Origin: Methylophilus aquaticus
GTDB lineage: Bacteria > Pseudomonadota > Gammaproteobacteria > Burkholderiales > Methylophilaceae
Assembly: GCF_030769565.1 (NCBI RefSeq)
Contig: NZ_JAVCAP010000026.1
Span: forward strand, 1-64,000
Reading direction: 5' to 3'
Length of the DNA stretch: 64,000 nt
Shown here piece by piece: positions 8,113-16,787 of this stretch. The translations under genes and the position numbers were made by a program. Position 1 is the first letter of the stretch. Each line of letters starts with the position of its first letter. The notes under the pieces are model-generated. The model made no database searches. It was not told the origin of the DNA and worked only from the letters and a program-made list of their open reading frames with translations.

Positions 8113-9093
8113 CTATCGCAATGGGTCTGACAGTTGAATCAATTTGGCCGTTGAGCATAAATCGCCAGAAATATAGGCGTATTGGCACTGCATACCATCT
8201 GTCTCTACGTTAGGTCTTTGGTATGGCGAAGGCGCCCTGAACACCAAGTGCACATTCACATCCCCTTTTCTTTGCACCACAAAGGTCACCATCGGGGTGT
8301 TGTTAAGCAGAATGACCTTACCATTGAGGCGTCCATATTTTTCTTGAAACACGTTCTCTTCTCGAGCCGCCTCTTTGGTCTGTGTGGAGGCTGGCGTTTG
8401 GTTAGCCCAGCCAAAGAAATCATCGCGCGACGCATTGTTGAGATTGATGCTTTTTGGTAATGCATTGAGCTGTGCTTTTAATTTGAAGCCGACTGCCAAA
8501 CCACTGGCATCCAGAGCAGGCTCTTTTGTGATATTGGTCATTTTGTAGGCCAGATTTTTAAATTTAAAAGGTCTGGACGTTGTAATGAAGTGGTTGGTGA
8601 ACCCGTAAATCGAGGCGTAGAGTGTGTGGACTGTGTCGCGGTCGAACTGGGGTGCAGGCACCAGCTTGAACTTTAGCGTATTGTCACCTGTGGAGGGCTC
8701 GGATTGAATGCTGCCGCCCCTGTCCGGCATCAGTATGCTTTTCCATGGCAGGTTACGTTGGATCTGGTTTGCATTTTGGGAGGGAGAGTTACTGACTTGC
8801 AGTCTGTATACGCAGCCGGAAGGAATCGGCTCGGCGAGTGTATACACCAAATCAATGGTCTCTCCTTGTAACGCCATGAGGGTACGCATATCCATTTCTG
8901 ACCCTGCATTTGCAGTATGCGGTTTGGCTGGCACTTGCGGATTGGCGATTTCTAAGCGTCTGATGGCAGGCAGTTGGGGCTCGTTATCGCCAAGGCCCGG
9001 GCATGCTTGCGCTAGCGTCGTACTGAGCAGGCTTGCACATAAAGTAAGTCCCGGTAGCCATGTTGAATATGTAGCGAGCGTGTGCGTTTTCAT
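8113..9093 (-). CDS. Exported hypothetical protein
   Basis: The protein has 326 residues. ATG at 9093 follows AAAGGGATGT. A signal peptide (LTLCASLLSTTLAQA) precedes a mature protein beginning CPGLGDNEPQLPAIRRLEI. The rest is beta-rich with few Cys and no recognised catalytic motif. It is the first gene of a two-gene unit with the CARDB-like protein, and palindrome site 3 lies about 119 bp upstream of its start. Its size and context suggest a partner of the other exported island proteins. The family is unknown. Confidence 0.65.
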   Translation of the reverse strand: MKTHTLATYSTWLPGLTLCASLLSTTLAQACPGLGDNEPQLPAIRRLEIANPQVPAKPHTANAGSEMDMRTLMALQGETIDLVYTLAEPIPSGCVYRLQVSNSPSQNANQIQRNLPWKSILMPDRGGSIQSEPSTGDNTLKFKLVPAPQFDRDTVHTLYASIYGFTNHFITTSRPFKFKNLAYKMTNITKEPALDASGLAVGFKLKAQLNALPKSINLNNASRDDFFGWANQTPASTQTKEAAREENVFQEKYGRLNGKVILLNNTPMVTFVVQRKGDVNVHLVFRAPSPYQRPNVETDGMQCQYAYISGDLCSTAKLIQLSDPLR

Positions 9094-9183
9094 ACATCCC
9101 TTTCATTGGCAGATAAACAAAGGTGAAATCACGCCATGGATGCTGGATGTTGCTATCCAATCGCACGTTTCAACCGTGATGTC

Positions 9184-9231
9184 ATCGTAATCTGACTTTG
9201 TTGCGACGTCTCCCCCCTGAACTCGGGGGGG
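9184..9231 (-). promoter_or_regulatory. C5/G5 palindrome site 3 with -10-like hexamer
   Basis: C6-TGAACTC-G7 at 9212-9231 is followed on the minus strand by TACGAT (9189 to 9184) after 22 nt. Its architecture matches sites 1, 2 and 4. Confidence 0.55.
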
Positions 9232-9275
9232 CAATGATTGGGGAAAAGCTTGGTTGGATCGCCTGCTTTCAGATG

Positions 9276-11168
9276 TCAGCAGGGGGGGTATGAAATGGAT
9301 GACTGGGGGAGGGTGATGCAGAGCCTGAGGCCACCATGGATGCTGGGCCCAACCTGGACTTCTCCACCGAGCAAAGCGGCGCGTTTTTGAATGTTGCCCA
9401 GACCACGTCCTTTGGATTTGTCAGTGTCGGGCTGCAAACCAATGCCATTGTCCTCAATCAATAATGCTATGTGGTGTGCGGTTGGCTGCAAGGTGATATT
9501 GACTGCACTCGCCTCGGCATGGCGAATGACATTAGAAATGGCCTCGCGAATAATACGCCCCAGATTGAGTGCTTGTGGTTGCGTCAGGTGTAATCGGTCA
9601 TCATTGAGCTGGTTATCCCAGTGCAGTTGAATCTGCACGTCACTCAGGCGTTTGTCGCACTCAATCCTGAAATCGGCCATGGCATCGTTAAACGGTACGC
9701 TGTCTGCCCCCGCACGAGAAACTACATCTCGCAGGTCTTGCAGAGCTGATCGCGCCAGTTCGGCATTGTTGCTGTCTTGCGCGCGGTAGACCAGGGTGAG
9801 CAGTTTGGCGCCAAGGTCATCATGCAGGTCCTGATAAATGCGCTCGCGTTCTTCCAGTGTCGCTTGCTCTTTGAGGATGGATTGCAGTTGCTGAAAGTTG
9901 TGATTGAGTTCTTCGTGCTTGCTTACCACGCGTTGCTCCAGCTCCTGGTTAAGTTGCTCGTAATTGTTAAGTACACCCACATAACGTGAGGTCATCATTA
10001 ATCCTACAATTAAAAACAGCATGGGCGCCGAGAACTGCATCAGATATTCTTCTCCACTCACCAACCAGTGGTTGAACCCGGGAATATTGTTGTGTATCAG
10101 CCAGTCATGAAAGGCAAACAGCAGAATAATGCTGAGTGTCGTCAGCAGCAGTTTTGCGTCTTTATTGTGCTGTATGAAGCTGGCTCGGGCCAACAAAGCT
10201 AAGCCGAATATCACGACTATCATGGTGGTCAGGTGCCAAAAGTCGGTGAGGTTCATAAAATAAGCTGCAGGGGTTAACAGCAGGCTAAGTGGCGATAAAA
10301 TCAGCATGCCCCATAGCAGTTGATTAAACCGGTGCAGGCGGATGCCGACAAAGTCGAGCAAGGAAATCAGCCATAAGGCGGCAATCGCCTGAAAGCTGGC
10401 ATTAACGAACAGCTCCCAGAGGGCGGTCGGTAATGGCGCAGTGATGATGTAAAAGTTGAGCGATTGTAAGGCCCAGACAAAGGCGGCCAGCCCAAACAGG
10501 CCATACGCCGTATCCTGCTTTCTGCGCCACCACAGGCTCAGCATCAGCAGGCCGATACCCACAATCAGCAGGCTTGAGGTTTGGTTAAGGGTCGTGCGGA
10601 CAAATTTGGCCTGCTCATAGCGGGGTTGAATGTGTTGCAACAAGTTGATTTCAGGCGGATACAGCATGCCTTGTGAACCTTGCGGGGCAATCACCCGGAT
10701 GAACAGGGTGTTGCCCCGAGGTTTGAGGGTGGTCGGTGGAATCATGAATAGTAGCGGCCTGTTCCAGTGGCGGGCGATGGGTTCATCAAATGCGCCACCG
10801 GAGCCGATTTTCGTGCCGTTCAGGTAGGCTTCTGCGTTCAGGCTGAGCCGGGAAAGATACAGCGCATAAATTTCCTGTGCATTAAGCTGCGGGTAATCAA
10901 ATTCCATCCGATACCAAGCTGTGCCGTGCGTGTCCGGATGACGGATTTTCCACAAATCCGGCAGTGTGACGGGGGTCCATGGCGCAGAGGCTTCGGGGGC
11001 GCGGTTGCCTGCGCTTTGTACAAATTCGGCCTGCATGATTCTCAAGCCGTTGGCTTCCAGCTTTGTATCAGCCCGGCAGGCAGTCATCGCCAGCAGCATG
11101 CCCAGCAGGCAGGTGGCAAGCATGCTTGCCAAGATTGTCCGAAAACGAGCCATATGCGCGCGTTGCAT
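9276..11168 (-). CDS. 7TMR-DISM-type sensor histidine kinase (NarX/HisKA_3 type)
   Basis: The protein has 630 residues. The N-terminal membrane signal carries a lipobox-like AMTAC (Cys31). A periplasmic jelly-roll domain (about 80-165; TAWYRMEFDYP, AEAYLNGTKIGSGG) resembles the sugar-binding-like domains of 7TMR sensors. About seven transmembrane helices follow (200-400), then a coiled coil. The HisKA_3 dimerisation box has phosphoacceptor His449 in YQDLHDDLGAKL, and the HATPase domain has REAISNVIRHA and EDNGIGL. The start overlaps the upstream gene's stop as TAATG, so the two are translationally coupled. The divergent NarL-type regulator at 12551-13183 is the obvious partner. The signal sensed is unknown. 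Confidence 0.9.
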   Translation of the reverse strand: MQRAHMARFRTILASMLATCLLGMLLAMTACRADTKLEANGLRIMQAEFVQSAGNRAPEASAPWTPVTLPDLWKIRHPDTHGTAWYRMEFDYPQLNAQEIYALYLSRLSLNAEAYLNGTKIGSGGAFDEPIARHWNRPLLFMIPPTTLKPRGNTLFIRVIAPQGSQGMLYPPEINLLQHIQPRYEQAKFVRTTLNQTSSLLIVGIGLLMLSLWWRRKQDTAYGLFGLAAFVWALQSLNFYIITAPLPTALWELFVNASFQAIAALWLISLLDFVGIRLHRFNQLLWGMLILSPLSLLLTPAAYFMNLTDFWHLTTMIVVIFGLALLARASFIQHNKDAKLLLTTLSIILLFAFHDWLIHNNIPGFNHWLVSGEEYLMQFSAPMLFLIVGLMMTSRYVGVLNNYEQLNQELEQRVVSKHEELNHNFQQLQSILKEQATLEERERIYQDLHDDLGAKLLTLVYRAQDSNNAELARSALQDLRDVVSRAGADSVPFNDAMADFRIECDKRLSDVQIQLHWDNQLNDDRLHLTQPQALNLGRIIREAISNVIRHAEASAVNITLQPTAHHIALLIEDNGIGLQPDTDKSKGRGLGNIQKRAALLGGEVQVGPSIHGGLRLCITLPQSSISYPPC

Positions 11169-12436
11169 TATTTGAACAGTGTCATTACCTGCAGGTAGAT
11201 ATCCTGCACATCTACAAAGTTACGGCCCGCAAAGGTGTCTTGTATTTCCAGTTTGACAATGAGGGGCAAGGGCAGTTTGCCTTGCTGCCACGCCTGTATG
11301 CCGCTCCATGCCGCGCTAATGCGGTATTGGTCTGCCCGGGTGTAGGTGTTGGTTTCCAGACTGTCAGTATTCGTCCCCAGGCTGGAGTGATAGGCATCCG
11401 CCTTTTTTTCATAACGATGCCAGGTGCCGGCAAATCGCCAGTTTGACCAGCGATACCCAAGCTCAATATCCGCCTCGTAATAATCGCCCAGATCTCGGTG
11501 CAGGGTTTGTTTGCTGCTGGCCAGCGCGAGTAACTGGCCCTGGCCGGGCACGCGCATGCGGGCTTTGTCCGAGGTTTGCCAGTTGTAATCGGCCAGCAGA
11601 CGCAGGTCAACATTCCCCCCCAAATCACGAAAGTACTCAAATCTGCTGCGCACATCATTGCTGCCATCCCCTAACGGGGTATCCAGCAAGTCATCCGGAT
11701 CATCTTTCCTGGCTACGCCGAGGCGCAGCCCCAGTCCGATAATCAGGCTTTCGCCTGGCGACTTCAATGCGCGCCACAATACGCCGAGCGTCGGGTCACT
11801 GAAGCCTTCGGTGCGGTTGTCCTTGATGGCTTTGTACTGATAGCCGAATGCCGGGTTGGTCAGAATATCCTGCACACCTGCAGTGCTCATCGGCGCAATA
11901 CCGCCGCCCGCCGGGGCAAAAGGAAAGTTGCCTGCACCTATCGCCTGGCTGGCGTCAAAGCCCGGGTTAAATCCGACATTGCCACCATCCACTGCAAACG
12001 TGGCCTTGGTATACGAAAACGCATAAGGGATGATCGCGCCAATGGTCAGGTCCGGCGTCAGCCCATAGCCGATGGTCAGCGTGCTGATCTGGTTGCTTGT
12101 TTTGGTCTTGAAGCGCGTGTTGCCCAGAGAGGCACCCGCACCCAGCAATGATAACGCCGGAAAAATGCCGGCGTCTAAATTCACTGCGTTAAAGCTGTCG
12201 CCCAGTGCGATGCGGTGGCCATTGTCATCGTAACGTGCATCGTACTGGTTGCTGCGCTGCTCAAGCCGGATGGCCCAGCTACTGTCCGGGGCCATGGTAT
12301 CCAGGCCGAAATAGGAGGCTGTAGGCAGGCTGTCTGTCGCATGCGCAGTTGCGGCCATTGACAGGCAACAGGCACCGAGCACCTTCAGTGTTAAGGCGCG
12401 TATATTGATAGGCGTGCAGGGCAGTTGGTTTAGCAT
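11168..12436 (-). CDS. Outer-membrane beta-barrel protein
   Basis: The protein has 422 residues with a signal peptide (VLGACCLSMAATAHA). The mature sequence is rich in alternating amphipathic strands (TSNQISTLTIGYGLTPDLTI, DYYEADIELGYRWSNWRFAG). It ends in an aromatic-containing strand, DIYLQVMTLF, typical of BamA-inserted barrels. It resembles transporters of the MetA-pathway/phenol family in length and pattern, but the assignment is tentative. It shares a TAATG junction with the kinase gene, so sensor and barrel are made together. Its start lies only 27 bp from palindrome site 4. Confidence 0.7.
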   Translation of the reverse strand: MLNQLPCTPINIRALTLKVLGACCLSMAATAHATDSLPTASYFGLDTMAPDSSWAIRLEQRSNQYDARYDDNGHRIALGDSFNAVNLDAGIFPALSLLGAGASLGNTRFKTKTSNQISTLTIGYGLTPDLTIGAIIPYAFSYTKATFAVDGGNVGFNPGFDASQAIGAGNFPFAPAGGGIAPMSTAGVQDILTNPAFGYQYKAIKDNRTEGFSDPTLGVLWRALKSPGESLIIGLGLRLGVARKDDPDDLLDTPLGDGSNDVRSRFEYFRDLGGNVDLRLLADYNWQTSDKARMRVPGQGQLLALASSKQTLHRDLGDYYEADIELGYRWSNWRFAGTWHRYEKKADAYHSSLGTNTDSLETNTYTRADQYRISAAWSGIQAWQQGKLPLPLIVKLEIQDTFAGRNFVDVQDIYLQVMTLFK

Positions 12437-12463
12437 CCGCTGGCAGAGGTTCTTTTAAGTTAT

Positions 12464-12507
12464 CCCCCTGTTTGCGGGGGTGAATTCATTTTAAATTCGT
12501 TTATAGT
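12464..12507 (+). promoter_or_regulatory. C5/G5 palindrome site 4 in the divergent promoter
   Basis: C5-TGTTTGC-G5 lies at 12464-12480, between the divergently transcribed barrel/kinase operon and the response regulator gene. Toward the regulator, TATAGT (12502-12507) begins 21 nt after the G-run, the same geometry as the other sites. This suggests autoregulation. Confidence 0.6.
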
Positions 12508-12550
12508 CTCAGTATATTTTTATTCTCATGCATGCGCATCGCGCACACTT

Positions 12551-13183
12551 ATGAAAACTGCATTTATTCTTGAAGATACACCTGAGTCGCACGTGTGGTT
12601 GTCAGAGGTGTTGCAGATGAGCTTTCCTGATATTGCAATCATCTCTGCACATAATATCGCGCAAGCCATCAGTCTGGTGGCTGCCAGTGCGCCGCTGGAT
12701 ATTGCACTTATCGATTTAAGTTTACCAGATGGTAGCGGGATTACGGTGATTGAATGGTTTAATCGCCACTCTCCGCACACAATTTGCGTAGTTGCCAGCA
12801 TTTTCGATGATGATAACCATATTTTTCCGGCATTGCGGGCGGGGGCGCATGGTTATTTGCTGAAAGATCAACCGCAGGCGGCGATTGTGCAGGCGCTGAA
12901 TGGCATTGTGACCGGCCAGCCGCCATTGTCTCCCGCCATTGCCAGAAAAATGCTGCGCCATTTTCATGCGCCTTACAATGTGCCCACACGCGAGTTGTTA
13001 ACCGAGCGTGAAAAAGAAGTGCTGTCCATCATCGCCAAGGGCATGACCATGGCCGAAACCGCCAATATGCTCGGCCTCAAACGCAACACCATTGCTGGCT
13101 ATGTCAAAGAAATTTATCGCAAGCTCAATGTCTCTTCGCGTGCCGAAGCGGCCATCAGTGCCCAACAAATGGGCCTGATCTGA
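12551..13183 (+). CDS. NarL/FixJ-family response regulator
   Basis: The protein has 210 residues. The receiver domain has the acidic pair Glu8/Asp9, phosphoacceptor Asp55 (LIDLSLPDGSG), a Ser/Thr-position Ser in VVASIF, and Lys in LLKDQPQ. A LuxR-type helix-turn-helix follows at about 145-205 (LLTEREKEVLSIIAKGM, then NTIAGYVKEIYRKLNV). It is divergent from the barrel/kinase operon and presumably phosphorylated by that kinase. LuxR-type regulators bind short inverted repeats as dimers. The C5/G5 palindromes in front of all four island transcription units, including its own, are the best candidate targets. Confidence 0.9.
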   Translation: MKTAFILEDTPESHVWLSEVLQMSFPDIAIISAHNIAQAISLVAASAPLDIALIDLSLPDGSGITVIEWFNRHSPHTICVVASIFDDDNHIFPALRAGAHGYLLKDQPQAAIVQALNGIVTGQPPLSPAIARKMLRHFHAPYNVPTRELLTEREKEVLSIIAKGMTMAETANMLGLKRNTIAGYVKEIYRKLNVSSRAEAAISAQQMGLI

Positions 13184-13313
13184 AGTCGTCCTAACTGCTT
13201 GGGTCGACAGTCCTGAATGCATAGCTATTCACTCACTGCGTTGCCGGGTGCATCCGCGAATATTTTTAGCGATGTATAATCAAGGCCAACTGTTAAAAAA
13301 GAGAAGGCTACCC

Positions 13314-14330
13314 ATGCATCATCAAACACTTAAGTGGGGCATCCTCGGTGCTGCCCGCGTGAATGAGCGCCTGTTACCTGCCATCGTAGAGGCCAGCAAC
13401 GCACAATTGGTCGCCATCGCCAGCCGTCGTCCCGGGGCTGCCAAAGCCACCCTGGGCAAGTATGCGTCTGATGCCGCTGATGTCACGTGCTACGACGATA
13501 TGGACAGTCTAATCACCGATGGCAATGTTGAAGCCATCTATTGCCCGATGGCGAATGAGGAGCATGCCGAGTGGGCGCTGAAGGCGATTGCGGCGGGTAA
13601 GCATGTGCTGATTGAAAAGCCGATGACCACATGCCTGGCAGATATCGACAAGATTGAAGCCGCTGCCAAAGCCAAAGGTGTGACCGTGATGGAAGGGTTT
13701 ATGTACCGCTTTCATCCGCAGCATGCCAAGGTTAAAGCGCTGGTAGACAGTGGCCTGATTGGCGATGTGCTGTCCTGCCGCGCCAGTTTTTCTTTCCTGA
13801 TGGCGCCTGCCCGTATGTACCGCATCAACCGCGATATGGCGCATGGCGGCGGTGCCATGTGGGATATCGGCCCGTATGCCATTCACGCTTTGCGCTGGTG
13901 TTTTGGCGGGGGCGATGCGCCTGCCGAGCCGGTCAATGCCATGGCGTATGGCAAGCTGAATGAGCATGGCGCCGATGTGGTCGCCAGTGGTGTGCTCGAT
14001 TTTGGGCCAGATGCACAAGGCCGCGCGCGTTTTGGCCATTTTGATGTGAGTTTCGAGCGTGGCAGAAAAGCAGAGTATGAGCTGATTGGCGATAAAGGCT
14101 GGATCAAGTGCCATAATATGTGGGCGTATCCGGGCGATGACCCGGTGATCAGCTGGGAGGCGGGAGGTAAAGCAGAAACCATTGTGTTACCCAAGGCCAA
14201 TCACTTCAACCTCGAGATCGAGCATTTCAGTAAGTGCGTGCTGGGTGGCAAAGCCCCCTTGCTGACGTTTGACGATGCGCGCGGCAATTGCAAGGCGATT
14301 GAAGCAGTGATTGCGGCGTTAAAGCGCTAA
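13314..14330 (+). CDS. Gfo/Idh/MocA-family NAD(P)-dependent oxidoreductase
   Basis: There are 338 residues from ATG at 13314, which follows GAGAAGG; the frame opens earlier without a site. An N-terminal Rossmann fold (WGILGAARVNERLLPAI) is followed by the family signature EKPMTT at the active-site Lys, and MWDIGPYAIHALRW in the C-terminal beta-sheet domain. Members oxidise or reduce sugars, inositols or related polyols, or trans-dihydrodiols; the substrate cannot be read from the sequence. The gene stands alone between the island and a strong terminator. A TATAAT at 13274-13279 may be its -10 box. Confidence 0.88.
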   Translation: MHHQTLKWGILGAARVNERLLPAIVEASNAQLVAIASRRPGAAKATLGKYASDAADVTCYDDMDSLITDGNVEAIYCPMANEEHAEWALKAIAAGKHVLIEKPMTTCLADIDKIEAAAKAKGVTVMEGFMYRFHPQHAKVKALVDSGLIGDVLSCRASFSFLMAPARMYRINRDMAHGGGAMWDIGPYAIHALRWCFGGGDAPAEPVNAMAYGKLNEHGADVVASGVLDFGPDAQGRARFGHFDVSFERGRKAEYELIGDKGWIKCHNMWAYPGDDPVISWEAGGKAETIVLPKANHFNLEIEHFSKCVLGGKAPLLTFDDARGNCKAIEAVIAALKR

Positions 14331-14357
14331 TTTGTGCAATAAAAAATGGATGCCCGA

Positions 14358-14383
14358 AGGATGCCCCGGCATCCTTTTTTTAT
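14358..14383 (+). terminator. Rho-independent terminator after the Gfo/Idh/MocA gene
   Basis: The stem AGGATGC/GCATCCT with loop CCCG is followed directly by a run of seven T. The following 220 bp to the aminotransferase gene hold nothing I recognise. Confidence 0.85.
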
Positions 14384-14606
14384 TAAGTCCCGCTTTTAGC
14401 CATCTGTTGCACTTAACTTTACCTGTCAAGGAAGCTACCCTTGCATTCCATGACAGTAAGAATTCCTTCTTCTTTAAAGTGGCTTATCAACAGACATCTA
14501 AGGCTGCTATCCGAAATAACCAGATTAGAAAATGCGCATCGTCACTTACACGCTTTGCCGTAACTGTCCGTTGAAAGTAAAAGCGTATTGTCAGAGTAAG
14601 GTGTTG

Positions 14607-15824
14607 CTAAGCTGGCAAACTGAACTCTCTCAGTTCTTGCGGATTCTGGCCTGAGGATGGCGCAACCATCATTCTAGATAAACTTTTTATGATTGAATCA
14701 ATCGTCGCTTCACTCGATACAAAGCTTGGGAGCAGTCTTATAGTTTTATCACGGGTGACATTTAAAAATAGTCTTTCGTATCTGATGGCTTCCACCATGA
14801 GCTCTTTGGCTGAATGATTCAGTTCAATACCTATCATCAAGCCCAATCCACGAATTTCCTTAATTTGTGAATGGTTGCTGAAGGTCGATTTGAGTGCTTT
14901 GAGCATGTATGCACCTAAAGACTCAGATCGGTGTATCAACCCCCCTGATTGAATAATGTCGAGAACAGTATATGCCACTCTACAGGCCAGTGGATTACCT
15001 CCAAAGGTGGAGCCGTATGCTCCTGGAGATAGCAGCTTTGCAGCGATACCTTTTGCTAAACATGCCCCTATTGGGATGCCATTACCTAAGGCTTTGGCTA
15101 ATGTAACGACATCAGGGATGATATATTCATGCTGATATGCGAACCATTTGCCCGTCCGTCCAATACCCGTCTGAATTTCATCCAGTATCAACAACCATTC
15201 CTGCTGATTACAGACTTCGCGTAAACCCAAAAGATACCCAGGATCGAATATCCTGATACCGCCTTCACCTTGAATGGGTTCTACAAAGATTGCAACAATG
15301 TCGCTTCTTTCGGTTGCTAGTTGTTGGATTGATAACAAATCATTAAATGGCACTCTGATGAAGCCGGTGATATGTGGCTCGAATTCAAATCCAGTACCGA
15401 TCGAAGCATTGTAACTAGCCGCGTTAGTCGCAAATGTCCTGCCATGAAATGCATTGTCCATGACAATGACCATAGGCTTTTCAATTCCACGTTTGATCCC
15501 ATGGGTACGTGCAATCTTCAAGGCAACTTCATTTGCCTCACAGCCTGAATTGCAGATGAAGGCATTATCCATGGCACTTAACTCACAAAGCTTTTGCCCC
15601 AGTTTAGATTGCCAATCGATGACAGAAAAATTCGAGGTATGGAGCAGCGTTGAGGCTTGTGCAGAGATTTCCTCCGCAATCACTGGGTGAGCATGGCCTA
15701 AACTCGTTACACCAATTCCAGAGATCGCATCAATGTATTCGACATTGTTGATATCCCATAAACGGTCGCCTTTTCCTTTTTGGAATTTAACCGGAAGACG
15801 ATTGTAAGTATGCATAATATGCAT
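14607..15824 (-). CDS. Class-III PLP aminotransferase (acetylornithine aminotransferase-like)
   Basis: The protein has 405 residues of fold-type I ArgD/omega-aminotransferase type. It has GIGVTSLGHAHP near the N terminus, SGCEANEVALKIAR for phosphate binding, ILDEIQTGIGRTGKWFA, and the PLP lysine in TLAKALGNGIPIGA. ArgD moves an amino group between N-acetylornithine and 2-oxoglutarate. Here, however, the gene is last in an operon with a glutamine amidotransferase, a MOSC protein and a small unknown protein behind a MocR regulator. A different amine substrate is therefore likely. AAAGGACT precedes ATG at 15824. Confidence 0.88.
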   Translation of the reverse strand: MHIMHTYNRLPVKFQKGKGDRLWDINNVEYIDAISGIGVTSLGHAHPVIAEEISAQASTLLHTSNFSVIDWQSKLGQKLCELSAMDNAFICNSGCEANEVALKIARTHGIKRGIEKPMVIVMDNAFHGRTFATNAASYNASIGTGFEFEPHITGFIRVPFNDLLSIQQLATERSDIVAIFVEPIQGEGGIRIFDPGYLLGLREVCNQQEWLLILDEIQTGIGRTGKWFAYQHEYIIPDVVTLAKALGNGIPIGACLAKGIAAKLLSPGAYGSTFGGNPLACRVAYTVLDIIQSGGLIHRSESLGAYMLKALKSTFSNHSQIKEIRGLGLMIGIELNHSAKELMVEAIRYERLFLNVTRDKTIRLLPSFVSSEATIDSIIKSLSRMMVAPSSGQNPQELREFSLPA

Positions 15825-15835
15825 GGATAGTCCTT

Positions 15836-16090
15836 TTAATTCTGCTCTAAAGAATTTACTTCAACAGTGGTGAAAATTGGCTCAACGGCCAATAGTCGAA
15901 TACCACTAGGGCTGGTTTCTAGAATTCTTTTGTCCTCATGGGAAACCTGTAATTCAACTGAATAGCCACTTTGAGTGCTCAGAAGAGATATCATTTCCTT
16001 CATGGCCTCCTTGGCTATAGGCCCATGCATATCGACTTTGCACCAGAAGCGGAAGTTTTTCCAAACAACGATTCTATAGCGTGCGCTCAT
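15836..16090 (-). CDS. Small hypothetical protein in the MocR-linked operon
   Basis: There are 84 residues from ATG at 16090, overlapping the MOSC gene's 3' end by 17 bp; an in-frame start at 16129 is less likely. The protein is soluble, with no signal or Cys pair and a mixed alpha/beta look (ARYRIVVWKNFRFWCKVDMH, EAMKEMISLLSTQSG). No family was recognised. The tight overlap and 11-bp gap to the aminotransferase gene say it is co-translated with them and is real. Confidence 0.6.
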   Translation of the reverse strand: MSARYRIVVWKNFRFWCKVDMHGPIAKEAMKEMISLLSTQSGYSVELQVSHEDKRILETSPSGIRLLAVEPIFTTVEVNSLEQN

Positions 16091-16787
16091 ACGGTACCTG
16101 TCCTGAAAGTCTTCTAGTCCAATCCTCAATTGTTTGTGTAGAAAGTCTCTGTTCGAACAATTTTTTCCATCTTGGTACCAGACGAATAGTCAATACTTCC
16201 TCCAGCTCCTGTTGATCAAGAGGATTGATATACAAAAGTTTAAGCAGCCTTTCTAACGGCCAATTTGGGTAAGGCCTTTGTGTAAGCTCAATACTGTGAC
16301 CAGAGGCAAGTAATCCCGGCTGAAGTACTCTGCAATAGAAACCTGTTCTCATGGTTTTCTGCATGAGATTGGCCAAGCCCGGGATTCTGAATTTTTCATT
16401 TACTTTCCAGCATGGCTGACGTGTTTGGGTAACCTCCAGTTTCACGTTGCCGATCGATAAAACATCGCCGAGGCAGATATTCTTTTCAGTAAGTCCCAAA
16501 GTACTCAGATTCTCACCAAACAATCCATGACTCATAAACCTCGTGGTTGGCCCTCTCAGCTCATCCTTCCATTCCGTGTAATGTTCAAATGGATAGATAT
16601 GTATTGCCTTGTCCAAACCACCATGAACATGAACGTCCGCTTGTTCATCGCCTTCTAGGCCCTCGTAATACACGGCAATCTCATTGCGTACTGAGCTTTT
16701 TGAAATGGCGCTGTATGTTCCTGGACAAATAAATGGTTCGGATTTACCGACGCAGACTGCTTGTATAACTCCAATTAAACTTTCCAT
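16074..16787 (-). CDS. MOSC-domain protein (YiiM-like)
   Basis: The protein has 237 residues. The MOSC core has GLEGDEQADVHVHGGLDKAIH and GLFGENLSTLGL, and the conserved Cys lies in TQTRQPCWKVNEKF. A C-terminal 3-alpha extension (PNWPLERLLKLLYI) places it with YiiM-type proteins. MOSC proteins bind molybdenum cofactor or carry sulfur. YiiM/YcbX relatives reduce N-hydroxylated compounds. It starts inside the end of the amidotransferase gene (13-bp overlap), in an operon with an aminotransferase, so an N-oxygenated or amine substrate is plausible. That is inference only. Confidence 0.85.
   Translation of the reverse strand: MESLIGVIQAVCVGKSEPFICPGTYSAISKSSVRNEIAVYYEGLEGDEQADVHVHGGLDKAIHIYPFEHYTEWKDELRGPTTRFMSHGLFGENLSTLGLTEKNICLGDVLSIGNVKLEVTQTRQPCWKVNEKFRIPGLANLMQKTMRTGFYCRVLQPGLLASGHSIELTQRPYPNWPLERLLKLLYINPLDQQELEEVLTIRLVPRWKKLFEQRLSTQTIEDWTRRLSGQVPYERTL

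Noticed and set aside
825-12436. Type II secretion or prophage tail cluster
   Set aside because: Only a secretin and a spike-like tail are present. There is no GspE/F/G-type gene and no phage structural gene.
737-12480. C5/G5 palindromes as terminators
   Set aside because: None is followed by a T-run, and all lie before gene starts at promoter distance.
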